A DNA stretch of 64,000 bases from Arthonia radiata (GCA_002989075.1 PSQN01000005.1:496001-560000), one strand, 5' to 3'; positions 21,421 through 35,257 are shown, counted from the first letter of the stretch. Made by a program: numbers and translations. The notes: generated by a model from the sequence alone, not told the origin.

Positions 21421-24400
21421 TCATAAGACACCTCCAGGAAGAGTCGTGCGGACTCTAACGTCGGGCTCGACGGGCTGGACAGTCGTCCACTGCCTCAGCA
21501 GGTCATCCACAACGTCCGCTGGGTCATCGATCACCTGTGGTGCGAACAGAGGGTCCCACTTAGCTGTGCTAGCATTCCTGCTATGCAAGCTGATGGGCGC
21601 AGACTGGGGCGATCGACGCGTTCTGCGAGGGTCAGAGGCTGGGAGCTCTCCACCTGAGCCGTCGACAATGCTGTTATTATTCTCGATGCTTTTTGGAAGG
21701 CTACTGCTCCTTTCCTGTGGTGCAACTACCTTCCCAACGGGCTCTGCGTCACGAATGGCGCTGGACCAGTCCTGTGGAGTATGCTCGATATGATGATGAG
21801 GCGGCTGAGGAGTCGAATGATGGTATTGCGGTGGCGGAGGGGGAAGAGGAGAAGATAGATACGCTGCGCGAGGTGGCGGAAGTGGAGGCCCGAGACTCTG
21901 CGGAGAGGACGCGTATACTCCTGGCGGTGAATGTTGATAAGGACCAGGAGGCCCCCAGGAAGTCGTAATTGGAATACCGCTTACTGAGCACGCGCCAGAT
22001 GGGTCTAGAGTCGCAAGAAACTCTCTTCTATCTGCTCTTTGCGCAAGCTCTGTCTGACCTATGCGCGAATGCATTTCTTTGTCGCAAGCGGCTCGCCTTT
22101 CCAAGACATTCTGGTAATGCAATCGGCATGCAATTGCGCTCTGCCCAGGAACGTACTTCGCAATTTCCTCCCATTTCATGCCTTCGCCACGCAGCGTGAT
22201 GAGCTGGTCATCTTCCTCATCTGTCCATTTGCTCTGCTTTTTAAGCTCTGGCTTGTCAGTGTCTTTTTCAGATACAGGGTTGAGTATTCGTTCCAGCCCA
22301 TGAGGATCCTTGTGCCTAGGTGGCTTGTCTACGTATGTCTCTCCGCCATCAGAATCGTAACAGAAGACTTGGTTGGTGTCCACGCTTTCACAACACCCCT
22401 CAATCTGACCAAATCTGCTCGTAGCAGTAAGGCTAGACTCTTTGGTGCATGTCTGGTCTGCTTCGAGACGTGTCTGCTCCATCTCCATTGCAACTTGCGC
22501 TTGTCGACGCTCAGTCGGCTCTTTCTCGAAATCCTTGGATGCAAATGACTGCGTCCTGTCGGCCCGACGCTGAGCACGATGGTCTCCTCTGGTGACTTCG
22601 GGGTCAGTAACTGCTGGAGACTTAGATCGCGACCGACCCTGCGGTAACGACTCGAGACCGGTTGTTCGCATCTCCTTATGCGCCTTGTTGTTCTCATAAA
22701 GACCGTCAATACCTGAGCCGCTAACACCTGCGACGGCATTTGGCGCACTCTGGCGAACGCGACTCTGAGATCGTTCTGACCTAGGTGCTAGGTTGCTATC
22801 TCGCTCATGCTCTTGAGAGGCTGTTTCGGGAATTTGTGCCTTTCGGGCTGCTACTGTGTTCCTCGCGCGCTTTATCCAAGCCAAATCAGGGCTACGAGAT
22901 CTGTGCTGAGGGACAGGGGTAGCGCGCTGCTCCAAACCCTCACGCCGCCGTTCTTCCCATTCGATCAGTTCCGCGCGACTCGCGGGCGGAGCATCTGTAG
23001 ATCCTATCGTAATCCCTCTGCTATACGATCGAGCTTCACTTTGCACCACCGTTGAGGCTCCGCGTCTTTGTGTAAATCCTCTCCAGCGTGTTTGTTCTTT
23101 TTTCACCATGAATGCGGGCTGATGACCTCTCTTGAGGAGATCATCGTACCACACCAGCGGCCTTTCGTCTTTGCCGAAACAGTGTTCTCGTTCACCAAAG
23201 ATGATCCACAGAGAGTAATCAAAGACTGATCCCTCAATGCGATTTTGGTCGAGTATCTGGCGCAGGACCGAACGGCATCGTGCATTCCTGTCAACTCGCA
23301 AGCTCTTAAAGACTTCCGAGCGGTCGTCTTGTGATGGCTGGTGCGACCTGCTTACAGAGGGAACTCCTGCGTCGAGCGAACTCTTGTCCACGAAGGATTC
23401 GAACGCAGCTGTAGGTGCTGCCGGATGATGGCCCTGAACGAAAGAAGTTGAGTCAGATGCCGTAGGAACTGTCGACTCCGGCGTCAGCTTCATCCTTTTG
23501 GCCGGACCCTCTTCGGCGATCAAATCCTGCAGTGCTCTCTTAGCTTGATGACTTGCGTCGTGGCAGCGATGCAGGCCGTGAAAATGAACACTTGAGCTGG
23601 CACCTAGCTCCTTCTTGGCAGTCTCAATAGCGTCGATAGCATTCTCGAGGTGGTTAATGATCTTATCGAAGTGGGTTGGCTCTGCAGGCGTGCTCTGTTG
23701 CGGATTCTGCTGCGCGAATAACGTGAAGTGGCTCGAGGCTTGTGGGACGGGCGCTCTGCTCCCAAGATGTATAGCAGGACTCGCGGCATTTGATGATGCA
23801 TTGATTTCGACCTTGTCAAGCGCCTTTACAAGCATTTCATACTTCTTGGTGCAATCTTTATTGATCTGCGCGAGGGCTTCGATTTGACTGCGCTGCTCGA
23901 CCACCTCAGCCGACGATTTGCTGCTGCTGTCAGCGATTGACTACGCTTTGTTAAGCTTGGGACCAACTCACTCCTTCAACAGCGTGCGTGCATACTGGAG
24001 CACCTGGAGCATCAACGTGAGTGTGCTCTTCAGCTTGTCAAGATTGCTGCGAATGAGCTCCATACGTTGCTCCTTCAGAGGCCATACGAGTCTTCCCAGC
24101 CTTGAGAATTTGGGCTTTGAAGTATCATCACCTTTCAATGATTGTTTGAGAGCAACATTGATCTCTTCGAACACGTCTCTGCAGCCATTGATAGTATCTT
24201 GCGCAGTCCGCACTGCGTTCTCTGAGCAGATGCTCGAGCCATCCTCGTGCTTTAGGACGTTTGCAAGCTCATTGATTACTGCCGACGTCAAGGACACATC
24301 TTGAGCAATGCTCTTCAGACTCTTATCAGCGCGGAAGGCTGTCTCAGCATAGGTGTATAGCGTTGTGGACAGCTTGAAAAAAGGATCAGATCACCGTTGC

Positions 24401-24495
24401 TCGTTGAAGGGGTCCAAGTGAATATGAACACTGACCTTGATGCCCGCGCTGGCAACGGCAAGTATAGACGCGATGATGCTTAGAGGGTCCGCCAT
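21421..24495 (-). CDS. Large protein with fungal STAND-type N-terminal domain and Myb/SANT-like domain
   Basis: Three exons: 24495-24436, 24372-23972 and 23926-21421, with introns of 63 and 45 nt. The product is 988 residues. The N-terminus MADPLSIIASILAVASAGIK is the hallmark of the helical domain found at the front of many fungal STAND/NLR and related proteins. It continues to about residue 155 and is followed by a coiled coil. At about 368-427 a compact segment (SVFDYSLWIIFGERE, LVWYDDLLKRGHQPAFMVKK) looks like an ubiquitin-like/Ras-association fold. At about 712-765 a Myb/SANT repeat is clear: KWTDEEDDQLITLRGEGMKW, then EEIAKYVPGQSAIACRLHYQ with spaced Trp. The C-terminus is Pro-rich and His-rich. 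Between domains the sequence is Arg/Ser-rich. There is no NB-ARC or NACHT domain. A nuclear DNA-binding or signalling role is inferred. Confidence 0.8.
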
Positions 24496-25379
24496 TGCAG
24501 TTGTATTACACTGCTTAGACCGTCCGGGAATGCTTTGCTGCCCACCAATTCAGCAGACATTAGAGTTGACTGAGGGTCTCGACTGAAATTTGACATTCAG
24601 TCACAGCGTTCGACGTGTTGCTAGCGAGGTGTGCTCCACCATGGCAGCATGAAGACAGTTCAAAAGTGAAGAGGATGGTCTGAGGTCCCCACAGCATGCC
24701 CAGCTGTGTCTAGCCCGTAGACTGAAACCCTTTTCCCAGATGCCACGAGATATCGACGAGGCACTGTAGAGCGTAGAGTGGCATATCTCGCACGCGGCGG
24801 CAAGGGGAAGAAACTGAAATAGAGGAGACGCAAATCAATAAAGCGTAGGACAAGGCTGGCTACAACTGTATACAATTGGGCTCGCTCAACCCGCTGGAGA
24901 GTACTCTGCTGTCGACTTGGAACATGAGCTATGCCTGATAGCGCGCGTAGAGGTCTTTTTATTACAAAAACGAGCTGTTCCAGCGAACACAGCCGCAATG
25001 AGCCTGACGCCTTGTTGCCTCGCACAGGTCGGAGATCGGATACGATATGCGAGCTTTCTTGGTCAGATCTTACTCAATCGTTAGACGCTGCTTTGATATT
25101 TGTGTTTGTCCTAGCCGGAGACTGCGTTCGAGAGTTCCCTCTTACAAGATGAGTCGATAAGGTGAAAAAGCGGATTGGCTTCCGCGCACCCACGGGCACC
25201 CTTGGTGCCTTGGTATGGGTCGGTGTTCGGTGTAGTGACGCCCGAGGAGGATTTGACTGTCGACCTATTGTTGCTAAGGCGCGTGAGGGTGTCTCGAGTG
25301 TCTCGAGTGTCTGCAGAGATCTTTCAACATACACCTGGCCGTCTTCGGCGACACCGTGCCCACGTACCCACTCCCAGCC
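24496..25379. other. Intergenic region with divergent promoters
   Basis: About 880 bp between the start of the Myb-like gene and the start of the cleavage-factor gene. A short GTGTCTCGA direct repeat lies at about 25288-25310. No gene was recognised; several overlapping open frames on both strands lack family features. Confidence 0.4.
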
Positions 25380-26454
<1,075 letters not shown>

Positions 26455-26862
26455 AATGGGTTCAACCGGTCTCATGATACGCCATCGATGCGCTATACAC
26501 CCGACCCAGCTGTGAAACGCGAGGACTCGCCCTTTGACGACTTGTACGCTTGAGATGCGTTCACGAATACTTTGATGGAGAAAAGGGAAAGACGCCAATG
26601 CAATGGCGAGAAGAAAGCCACACAGACGTATGTGATGCCCTTACGCAGCTTGTGCTTGACAAACAGAGGAAGCACAAACATTAAGAGCCGCGCCTGCAAG
26701 AACCGGCTCAGCTCTTGAGTCCCCAACGGCCCTGTCCATCCGGGTACTCACCCAAGCCGACGAGCTATAGAACACGACAACCTTCAGCCCTCTCCAGCAG
26801 TATACCTATAACACTGCTCTCAAGCACACACGCTTAGCATCAAAGAGCATACTCAGATCACG
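26455..26862. other. Intergenic region
   Basis: 408 bp between two same-strand genes. No gene or repeat recognised; it holds the end of the cleavage-factor transcript and the F-box gene promoter. Confidence 0.35.
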
Positions 26863-28092
26863 ATGATCTCCCTCTCAAAGCTCCCCACGGAAATCCTCCT
26901 CCAAATCTTCTCACAACTTTCTTCCTCCTCTCTTACTTCCATCCTGCAACTCAACCGCTCCTACCAGGTCCTCGCGCTCCCCGTCTTCCTTTCCCACCTT
27001 CAGCTCACCACTCTCACGCTCCCTCGCTGCCCCTTGACACTCCCCAGTACCGCCCGTACCGCCAGTACCACCAGTACTACGGATAGCAACACCACCAGCT
27101 CTCCCAACCGCCGGGTGTCCACACAAACCCACCTCCCCCACCTCCGCGCCATCAGCATAACCCTCAACGCTCCCTCCAAGATCTTCACAACCCTCACCGG
27201 CCTGCCCTTCATCAGCCTCTCCCCCTCCGCCCAAAATCCCCAAAACCAGCAAACCTACCTCGGCATCGACTACCTCAACAAAGTCCTTCAATCCAGCCTC
27301 ACCGGGCTCGCTTCAACCCTCTCTTCCAATGCCTCTCTCCTGGGCTCTCTCCGCCGCCTGACTATCTCCGTGCCCGAGCCGCCACTCAACACCTTCGGCG
27401 TCTCCGCTTTCAGCACCACATACGGTTCCGCCCCCAAGATATCTCAACACGCTCTCATCGCCCTTCTACATGCGGCGGGTCAGTGCAGCAATCTAGAGGT
27501 GTTGGAAATCGACACCAACATGTCTGAAGACACGAGCTGGAACGTCGCGAGCGGCGTGGGGTCCAGTTGCAGTAATCACGTGTGCGCTGTTTTCGCTACT
27601 ATGGTGGGGAGGTTGCGGTTGAGGTGTGTACGGTGGAGGAGGCGGGAGGTGTGTGCTGCGCTGTTGGATGGGTCTATGATGAATGGAACAGCAGCAGGAG
27701 GAGGAGGAGGAGGAGGAGGGAGAAAGATGGAAAGACTGGTCCTGGACTTAAGGACGAGGGAGATACAGCGGAGTGGTTGGGATAGCTGGGAGGCGCAGAG
27801 TAGGGAGTGTGGGTGTGTGGGTTGGTGTGTGGGTTGTCTTAAGAGAGCCGAGAAAAGTGGGGGTGGTGAAGGTGAGGGTGAGAGTGACAATGAGAAGGGT
27901 TATGGATTGCTTGATAGGATGGTCAAGGCGGCGACGAGGGTGGCCAAAGGCATGCCGAACGCGAAGGAGGTGGCGGTGGTGGGGTATGAGTGCCCGGAGA
28001 AGGAGCTGGATAATTGGGCGCGGAAGCCTGTAGTGTTTGATTGCTTGAAGGGGACGAAGAGGGCGGGTGAGGTTGGGAACATGGTTGAGTAA
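26863..28092 (+). CDS. F-box protein
   Basis: An intronless frame of 409 residues. The N-terminus MISLSKLPTEILLQIFSQLS is a classical F-box start (LPxEILxxIF), continuing to about residue 45 with LNRSYQVLALPVFLSHLQL. F-box proteins bind Skp1 and bring substrates to SCF ubiquitin ligases. The remainder (about 100-400) has weakly spaced Leu segments such as LRRLTISVPEPPL and NLEVLEIDTNMSE that could be leucine-rich-repeat-like. It also contains a run of eight Gly and a Cys-rich patch CGCVGWCVGCLK. Substrate unknown. The coding strand is C-rich in the first half and G-rich in the second. Confidence 0.8.
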   Translation: MISLSKLPTEILLQIFSQLSSSSLTSILQLNRSYQVLALPVFLSHLQLTTLTLPRCPLTLPSTARTASTTSTTDSNTTSSPNRRVSTQTHLPHLRAISITLNAPSKIFTTLTGLPFISLSPSAQNPQNQQTYLGIDYLNKVLQSSLTGLASTLSSNASLLGSLRRLTISVPEPPLNTFGVSAFSTTYGSAPKISQHALIALLHAAGQCSNLEVLEIDTNMSEDTSWNVASGVGSSCSNHVCAVFATMVGRLRLRCVRWRRREVCAALLDGSMMNGTAAGGGGGGGGRKMERLVLDLRTREIQRSGWDSWEAQSRECGCVGWCVGCLKRAEKSGGGEGEGESDNEKGYGLLDRMVKAATRVAKGMPNAKEVAVVGYECPEKELDNWARKPVVFDCLKGTKRAGEVGNMVE

Positions 28093-28236
28093 TTGCGTCT
28101 GCAAGAGACTGATTTGAAGGCGTTGCGCGCCGAGTAGCGAGCGCTATCCAAGTTGTACAACTCATACGTACCGTTATCCGCAACACCATTACGCCATTAA
28201 GCCATGCATGCGGCATCTAACCTCCACGTCCCCAGC

Positions 28237-30190
28237 TCATCCCTGCGACGCCCTAGCCTTCTGCTTGCCCTTCGCCCTCCGACTTGTTCCACTCCTCGCC
28301 CCAGCCTCCCTCTTCCGCCTCTCCAACATACTATCAAACCCGCCATCATCCTCAACATCCATCCCACTCTCAACAAGCCCCCCTCTGATCGGAAACGTCT
28401 CCATCGCGCTCTCCTCCAACGCCTTCACCAACAATTCATTCGCCATCGAATCCATCGGATTCACCGCCAACGCCTCATGCAACGTCGCAATCGCATCCAC
28501 CACCCGTCCATTATCACTCACCATGAACCCGCTCGCCATCTCCTCCTGCCCAGACAGCTCAAGCAGACAGAACGCCTTCGCCGTGAACACGCCTGCGTCC
28601 CTCTGCCCCTGCCCTGTCCTCAATACCTCATCAAAACACCCCAAAGCCTCTTCAAACCGATCAGCCCGCCTGTACGCATGCCCCAGATTCACACGCGTAG
28701 CCGTATATGCGCCCTCCTCCGCGCCAATGTCCTCGGCAATCTGCAACGCCGCATTGAAGTGTGCGATCGCCCGCTCGATCTGGTTCTCATGATACAGCAC
28801 CACGCCCATCTCGTTCAGCACCAGCGGGTCCGTCGTGCACAGGCTCAGCGCCACGCTCAGAAACTCACGTGCGAGCCCCATGTTCGCGTTCTGCAGACTC
28901 TGCATACCCAGGAATAGCTGCGGGAGGTGCGTACCTTGGAACAGACGCGCAGCAGTGGAGTACGCGGAGATCGCCTGGTCGTGCTCGCCCTCCGCCGCGA
29001 ACGTATGTGCGAAGCCGATCCACGCAGGGCCGAAGTGCGGGTCCATCATACTGGATTTCGAGAAGAAGCGGCGGGCCTCGACAATCTTGCCGATGGTGAG
29101 GTAGTACGTCGCGACGGCGAGCCAGGCGCGTGGGTCGTCCGGGTGGCGGGCAGCGACGTCGTGCGCGAGGAGGAAGAGGGCGTTTTTCTCAGCGAGCTCG
29201 TGGAGGCAGGCGACGTGGATGGGGAGCGGATCGAGGGCGTCGGTGTCTTGTTCGAGGATTTGCGTGGTCAATGCCAGGGCGGAGCGGAAGCGGCATTGTG
29301 TGAAGAGGAGTTCCGCGCGAGACAGGAGGATGTCAGGGTTCGAGGGGAGTTTGTAGTGCGTGGCGAGCGTTTCGACGGCGTGCGTGAATTGCGCGGGGTT
29401 TTTGTGTTTGGAGAGGCGGGTGGTGTAGAGGTGCTTGAGGAGGTCGGCGGCTTGCGAGGTGGTGTCGCGGGCTTTGGAGGTGGAGTGGGTGGTGGTGTCG
29501 AAGTCGAGGGAGTCGAGGAAGTTCCACTCTTCTTCGGGGGACATGAGGGAGTTTTTCATGAGGGCGTCAAAGGCCTCGAAGCATTGGACGTCGATGCGGA
29601 CGGCGTCTATGTAACATTGCTTTGCGAGATCGAAGGCGTTCTGTTTGGCGTGGCAGAGGCCGCGGAGGTATGCCATGCCTGATTCCCAGCGGATGACGGC
29701 CTTGGGGTCTGAATCTTCTTGGAGCGACTGTTCCCCATTTGTCTGAATCTTCGATAGGTCTCTGCCTTGTTTGAGCGATCCATTGCGCGAGTGAACGTCT
29801 CCGCCAGCTGTGAACTTGCGGCGGCTGTTGTGCTTGGACTCGATTAAATGAGGAGGCGTGCGCTCCCCAACGGTTGCCAAAGCCTCCTCATACTTGCCTT
29901 GCTTGACGTGACAATGTGCAGCGAGATATCTGCATGCGAGACTGCGCTCGATCAGGTCATGATTGACCAGAATACGATATGCGCGAGAGTAGTTCGCATT
30001 GTCAAAGTGGAGATGTGCTAGTCGAGAAGCGTCCGCATCGCTGCCTGGAATATGGTCAGCATCTTCAAGGCATGCTTCATAAGAAGCCCATACTTGTCAA
30101 AGCCAGGACCTTGTCGCCGACGAAGATGGCCGTCTCATACTGGTTCTTGCGGGCAGCGTCTTCGCGCCAGTCGCGTAAGTATTGGTCCAT
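28237..30190 (-). CDS. CDC16: Anaphase-promoting complex subunit Cdc16/APC6 (Cut9-like)
   Basis: Two exons, 30190-30094 and 30044-28237, with a 49-nt intron. The product is 634 residues, close to human APC6 (about 620) and fission yeast Cut9. It is a TPR scaffold subunit of the APC/C, the ubiquitin ligase that triggers anaphase. The start MDQYLRDWREDAARKNQYET is followed by ANYSRAYRILVNHDLIERSL and YLAAHCHVKQGKYEEAL. The family signature is LRGLCHAKQNAFDLAKQCYI then CFEAFDALMKNSLMSPEEEW. Tandem TPRs run to about 560, for example PAWIGFAHTFAAEGEHDQAI, DPLVLNEMGVVLYHENQIER and AYRRADRFEEALGCFDEVL. The C-terminus is basic. Coding codons shift to G-ending toward the 3' end. Confidence 0.93.
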
Positions 30191-33100
30191 GAATGGGATA
30201 GGGTGTTCGCGACATTGATGAAGCGAACAAGAGCCACGTGTACTCTGCTATCGTCGACATGAGCACGACATTCGAGGCAAGCGCGTGGTTGCACCTGCGA
30301 TCTGCAATTTGGACTTAGTGATGCGCGAATGACGACTTCTGGAGAAAACAGTGCCACAATTGCCCCGCACCAACCCTCCCGCCGCACTAGCGCGATTTGC
30401 GCACATTGAAATATCTTCGCTGCTCCGCAACTTTTCTCTTTCTTTCTTCAGCGACTTTACGTGAGTACCACCCACACCCAAGCTTCAATCATCATAGAAC
30501 ATCACTGACAACCCTTCCACAGTTCATAGAATCAATTCTATAGTAAACGTCCTCTTCTGAGCTCTTTACCTGAGCCACAGAATCCCAACCTGGATGATGA
30601 CGCGAGATCCTCAGCGCCCTGGAGTGAAACGGCCATTGGCCATGCTCTCGTTCCACGCCGGCTGCCAATCGAAAAGCTGAAGCTTCACGGCTGACGCGAA
30701 GTAGAGGCTGGCGAGAGAGTGGTGATGATCTCTACCCTTGTGGATGTTTCAGTTCGCTGGCTCCGCATGGGCGGGCGTTGATGGAAGATTCTGACAGGCA
30801 CTTGACCATGACAACTTGTGTGAATTTGTGACATACTGGGCATGTGGCATTGATGGTACTGATGATGGAAGACGTTGGCGTTGGCTTGGTTTTGATGGCT
30901 TTGGAGCAAAGTTCGCTTGGTGCGTCCCGTGCTGATGTTGGCTACAGCGCATCAAGAGCGGTCCTGACTTTGGGTGCGCTTACCACAACCTTCTGTAGAT
31001 GAATGCAATGAGCTCCAGCTCTCTTTCTCTCATCACCCGTGCCTTCTCTTCAGCGTCCGTGTCAGTCACGTTTCGCCGCTGCTCGCCAACCTGAAAATTT
31101 CAACGTCGGACTTCGTCACGATGATCACAACACAATGGAGGATGCGCCACAAGAGCAACGACGCTATCGCTATTAAGTTAAGTAACGACATGGACGCTCA
31201 CTCACAGCCTTCATCTCCAAGCACATTTGTCGATCGTCGCCAGTTGCGTCGAGACCGCTACTGAACGAGTTGAGCTCCATTCTCAGTGTCATCCGGCGGA
31301 TTCTATCATGTACATGCCATTTGTTACGCTCCCAGCCTAAAGTCGCCATCTTTGGCAGCCGCGCATCCTGCCGAACGTCAATGGGTCCCTCACCATTCAA
31401 AAGTCACGACCGCAGGCAACCCAGTACTTCGTCACTGGAGTCGATCTTGGCGTCCCGACCTTCAACATTACCCCCAAGGAACCCGCTAGCAATGCAAAAA
31501 GTCGAGATGCACGGCGACAGCTTCACGTAGGGTTTGTAACAGCGCTCTCGGGATGAACACCATCGACATGGCTGGAGAGATTAGTGTCTCAAGCAAAACG
31601 GCGGTGAACCTATCACATCCAGAAACTGTTGGTTGTCAACATGGACATCAAACACAGCACAAGAGGAGAGGGCACTGCAACACGATCTTAGTGAGCCCGT
31701 TGATAAGGAAGCGTTGAGGAGGATGCCATGGATATCATCCAGATACAGCAATCTTAAATACTAACAATGAAGACGGAGGAAATTACTGACTCCTCGAACG
31801 ACACTGCGCTGCTTCACGGGGTTGACAACGTTCCAGCATTGCATACCAGCACTCCTACACCTATGTTCACTTCTTCAGTCATCGGTCTGTGCAGCTTAGG
31901 TTTGCCCCCTCAGCAGCTCATGTCTCAGTCGCCATGAGAAGCCCAGCCGTGGTCTCGGATACCCAAGCCCATCGCTTGCGCCACAATCCCGTCCGTCCTC
32001 TGTCCGCACTGTCCGTCAACGACGTCAAAACATACTCTTCGGGCCTCCTCAGCTGCCCTAGCCTGCCTGTATTGTCGCAGCCTCTTCGCGTTGGCCCCAG
32101 GTCCGGCAGAGGCTTCCTTCGTCCGCACACCACTCCAAGTCATAGCTCGTCACCGCACCCTTCGAGGTTCACCGCGTCATGTTCAGGAGGTCGCATTCAC
32201 CACTCCTCTGAACAAATCCTTGGCGATCTCGAGATGCAGCAGGCCTGTACTACCGTATCGCCCCACGTACAGCTCATCCTCAGCTGCTTGGTCGCATCCG
32301 CATCTAGTCGTCCATGGAGACGCAGAGAAACATTGGGCTCGTCACCGCTGTGATGCGCCGCCACAAAGCCAGGTTGTTCTGGGCGCGCGATGACGCTTAA
32401 GCAACAGTGAAGACATTGCAGCATGCCGTAGTATGAGTTGAGGCATTGGGTCGCGTCAATGCTGCTAAACGCTAAGAAGGTGAAATGGCGGCTTGAGTGG
32501 TCGGCCTGAGAGGGTAAGTTCGTTAGGAATGAACTAACACGGGCGATATGAGGATCGATACAGTGTATGTCAAGATAGCTCGCCAGCCTATCGCATTGCT
32601 GGCAATTTTAGGTGAGTCGAGCGTCTGAGCCGGCCTCATCTTCCTCTGGAAGCGTTGCTGCCGCTGAACAGTTGGCATCGCGCGTCAGACGTGGGTCCGC
32701 AACCCCCTCTTGCTGGCCAGTGCATAAGCTCTGTGAATGCCGGTCTCGTCATGTAATGCTTTCTGTTTGTGTCAGAGTACGATGCCAGTGGACGATACAG
32801 TCACTACGACGCTTGAATTATCATGACGCCTCAGCCTATGCTCGGGACTCTTTCTTCTCCCGAATGCCGCGCAAGAGCTGAAAAGCTGCAAGGGAAGGAG
32901 ATCAGAGAGACTGCAGGCTCCTTTGTATGTGCTTTTAGGCTCTGTCAATGGACACTTACTTGACGACGCAGTCGCTGTGTGTGTCGGAACATGATTCTTT
33001 CAGCAAGACGCGTAACCTCCAGACTATTGAGCGTCAACTCAGAACTCTTACTTTGTCCAAATCATTACAGAAGAGGCAAATAGCCAGTGTAGTAGCCAGC

Positions 33101-34100
33101 AATAGAGACGACTCTCTCCTTCACGTTGTACAGGCTCGGATGTTACTCAATGGCTTCACGCACGCACATCACGCAAGTCAAGCTCAGCACAATCCCCACA
33201 CACATAAGATGCAAACCCGCCAGACCCGCCAATCCCAAAATCAATGGGACGCCTTCGCAGCATGAGCGACATACCCAGTCCCATCATAGATTTCCTATCA
33301 ATTATCACTTCCTCCTATTCGCACCTCTAAGCCTCACCAAGCCATACACTTGCTCCCGCTCTTGTCTCCGTCACTCGTGCGCCGCTTACTGCGCCGCAAT
33401 CACATCCACCTTCTGCAACCTCTCGCGAACGCTCCGGTCCCCGCCACTCACTCACGAAGACGCACAGATCCAGTGGGGTTCCTACATATCGTGATGTGGC
33501 AGTAGGTGACGAGAGTCGGTAGTGAGGCTGAGAAGGTGAGCCAGTGGACCCGGTCGATGATTCTGAGTGAGGTGATCGGTGACGGGGGTGGGCGGGCCAA
33601 GCTGCGCGGCAACTTTGTTGCGGGCATGAGGAGAAAGTCGACAGATGTAAGAGCGCAGAGAGGCGCCGTGATGGAGACGAGAAGGGATGAATTGGTAGAA
33701 CCAATGCACGATGGGGGTTTCGGGGAAGAGGCTCTTCGACAAACGGTGAGTGAAGGCCACGTGAGTCTGCAGCAGCCAAAGGGGCTACTTAGTAATCTGT
33801 ACGGCCTACGTGGAGTGTCTGTGCTCGGTGTCGTGCGAGACTGGTGCTGCAGAAGTTGTTCTGAAGCCGCTGCTGCTGTTTCTCAGGTAAGTAGTGTCGT
33901 GGGAGAAGCCGGCTGCTGTGCAAAGTGAGTGAGATTTAGCCCTTGCCTTATCCCGCTTGTATTTGATTTGCAGCTAACATTCGCTAGTCCTCCAGCCTCG
34001 CGTGCTAGGTGAATATACAGCAACTGGTGTGCTTGCGTTGCTTAGGAAAGCAGCTGAGGTGCGCGGGCAGTTCGACGTCTTGCCAGACGACCTATTCTGG
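30191..34100. other. Gene-poor region without recognised genes
   Basis: Almost 4 kb on which I could support no gene. Many overlapping short frames occur on both strands, but none shows family motifs, a consistent codon pattern or a convincing splice chain. Around 30475-30525 there is a splice-like pair on the plus strand (GTGAGTACC donor, CTTCCACAG acceptor) that could belong to an untranslated leader. A short frame starting at about 31769 (MKTEEITDSSNDTALL) is only 57 codons long. The region may be decayed sequence. Confidence 0.4.
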
Positions 34101-34109
34101 GGGTTGAAG

Positions 34110-35235
34110 CCATAGCTGACAGCTGCTATACCCTGTGGCGCTCACAGTGGAGAGTATCCAATAGGGTTACAGCAGCTGGCGGCATTTTGGTCATTCTGAA
34201 TGACACTCCGTGTTCATCGGCGCGACGATGTCGTACCAGTCTGCTGACGCCGGCATGTGTGCGCGTGACTGGCTGCTGCTCGCCGTGTCGCTTACGGTAC
34301 GGGCTATTTGGTAGGATCGTAGCAGCCGGCGGCATTCTGATCGCGAAAAGATCGCATTCCGTGGCCACCGGCACGATGGCATTGTGCCAATCTGCTTGCG
34401 CCAGTGTGTGGGCTTGCGACTCGCTGTTTCTGCCCACTCTGCCACTCTGCGGGGACTTGAAGAAGATCGCAGCTAAAAGCACGTTTTCGAGATGTCTGGA
34501 TCGCTGCCTGAATTGATCAAAACGGAGGTGTCTTACTGTTTATACGCTTTAGAGAGTAGACCCTTGGCTAGCTGCTGCTGTGCACCATGCAAAGCCTTCG
34601 CTAAAGGTACAGGGGAAAGTGTAACTTTAAAATGTCTAGATTACTGCTTTAAACTTATCAATACGGAGGCGTCTTACTGTTCATGGGCAGCGGAGGGTAG
34701 GTCAAGTAGCTAGCTGCTGCTGTGCACCGCGCAATGTTTAGAGGAGAACGTTAGAGCAGTATGCCGCTTTCAATAGTCTACATCGCTGCTTTAGACTCAT
34801 CAATACGGAGACGTCTCACTATTCATACGTTTGGGGGGGCCAGATGCATAGCTAGAGGCTGCTGGGCACTACGCAGATTTTTAGAGAAGATCGTAGCGGA
34901 AGGCACCTTTTCGAGTTGTCTAAATCACTGCCTCAAATTCACGAATACAGCGAGGTCTTCTCATTTGTGCTCACCGAAGGATGTATTCCAAAGCTAGCTG
35001 CTGCTGCGCACTGCGCCAAATCGTTGGAGAGGCGAGAGCAGTACGGCTTGCGCGAATCATCCCTGCCTACTGTGAGAAGAGCGTGTACAGCTAGCTGCCG
35101 CTCGGTATCATGCAGAAGTTTCGAAAAGAGAACAGCGGAAGGCAATGTTTCGACTGTTTGAATTACTGCCTCAGACTCACTCAAGCGGAGGCGCCTTCCT
35201 ATTCATGCACTGCAGAGGGCAGATCCATAGTTGGT
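34110..35235. repeat. Degenerate ~141-bp tandem repeat array
   Basis: A core of the form ATCAATACGGAGGCGTCTTA, followed by TAGCTAGCTGCTGCTGTGCAC about 50 bp later, recurs. The ACGGAGG element lies at 34522, 34663, 34805, 34947 (variant) and 35184, spaced 141, 142, 142 and 237 bp. Each unit also has a GTCTAGATYRCTGC-like segment before the core. Two units of a related kind, with GGCGGCATT at about 34178 and 34328 (150 bp apart) and GTGTGNGCNTGNGACT, precede them. Units are degenerate. The array ends at the 3' end of a small F-box-like gene. Confidence 0.75.
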
Positions 35236-35257
35236 TGTCTGCTGTCACCCTCACCGT

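Noticed and set aside
28204-29682. Long plus-strand frames opposite APC6
   Set aside because: Antisense shadows of the TPR gene; they vanish once the clear APC6 frame is accepted.
31769-32400. Possible genes in the gene-poor region (short frame at 31769, frames near 31889-32400 on both strands)
   Set aside because: No family, no consistent splice chain, and overlapping frames of equal quality on both strands.
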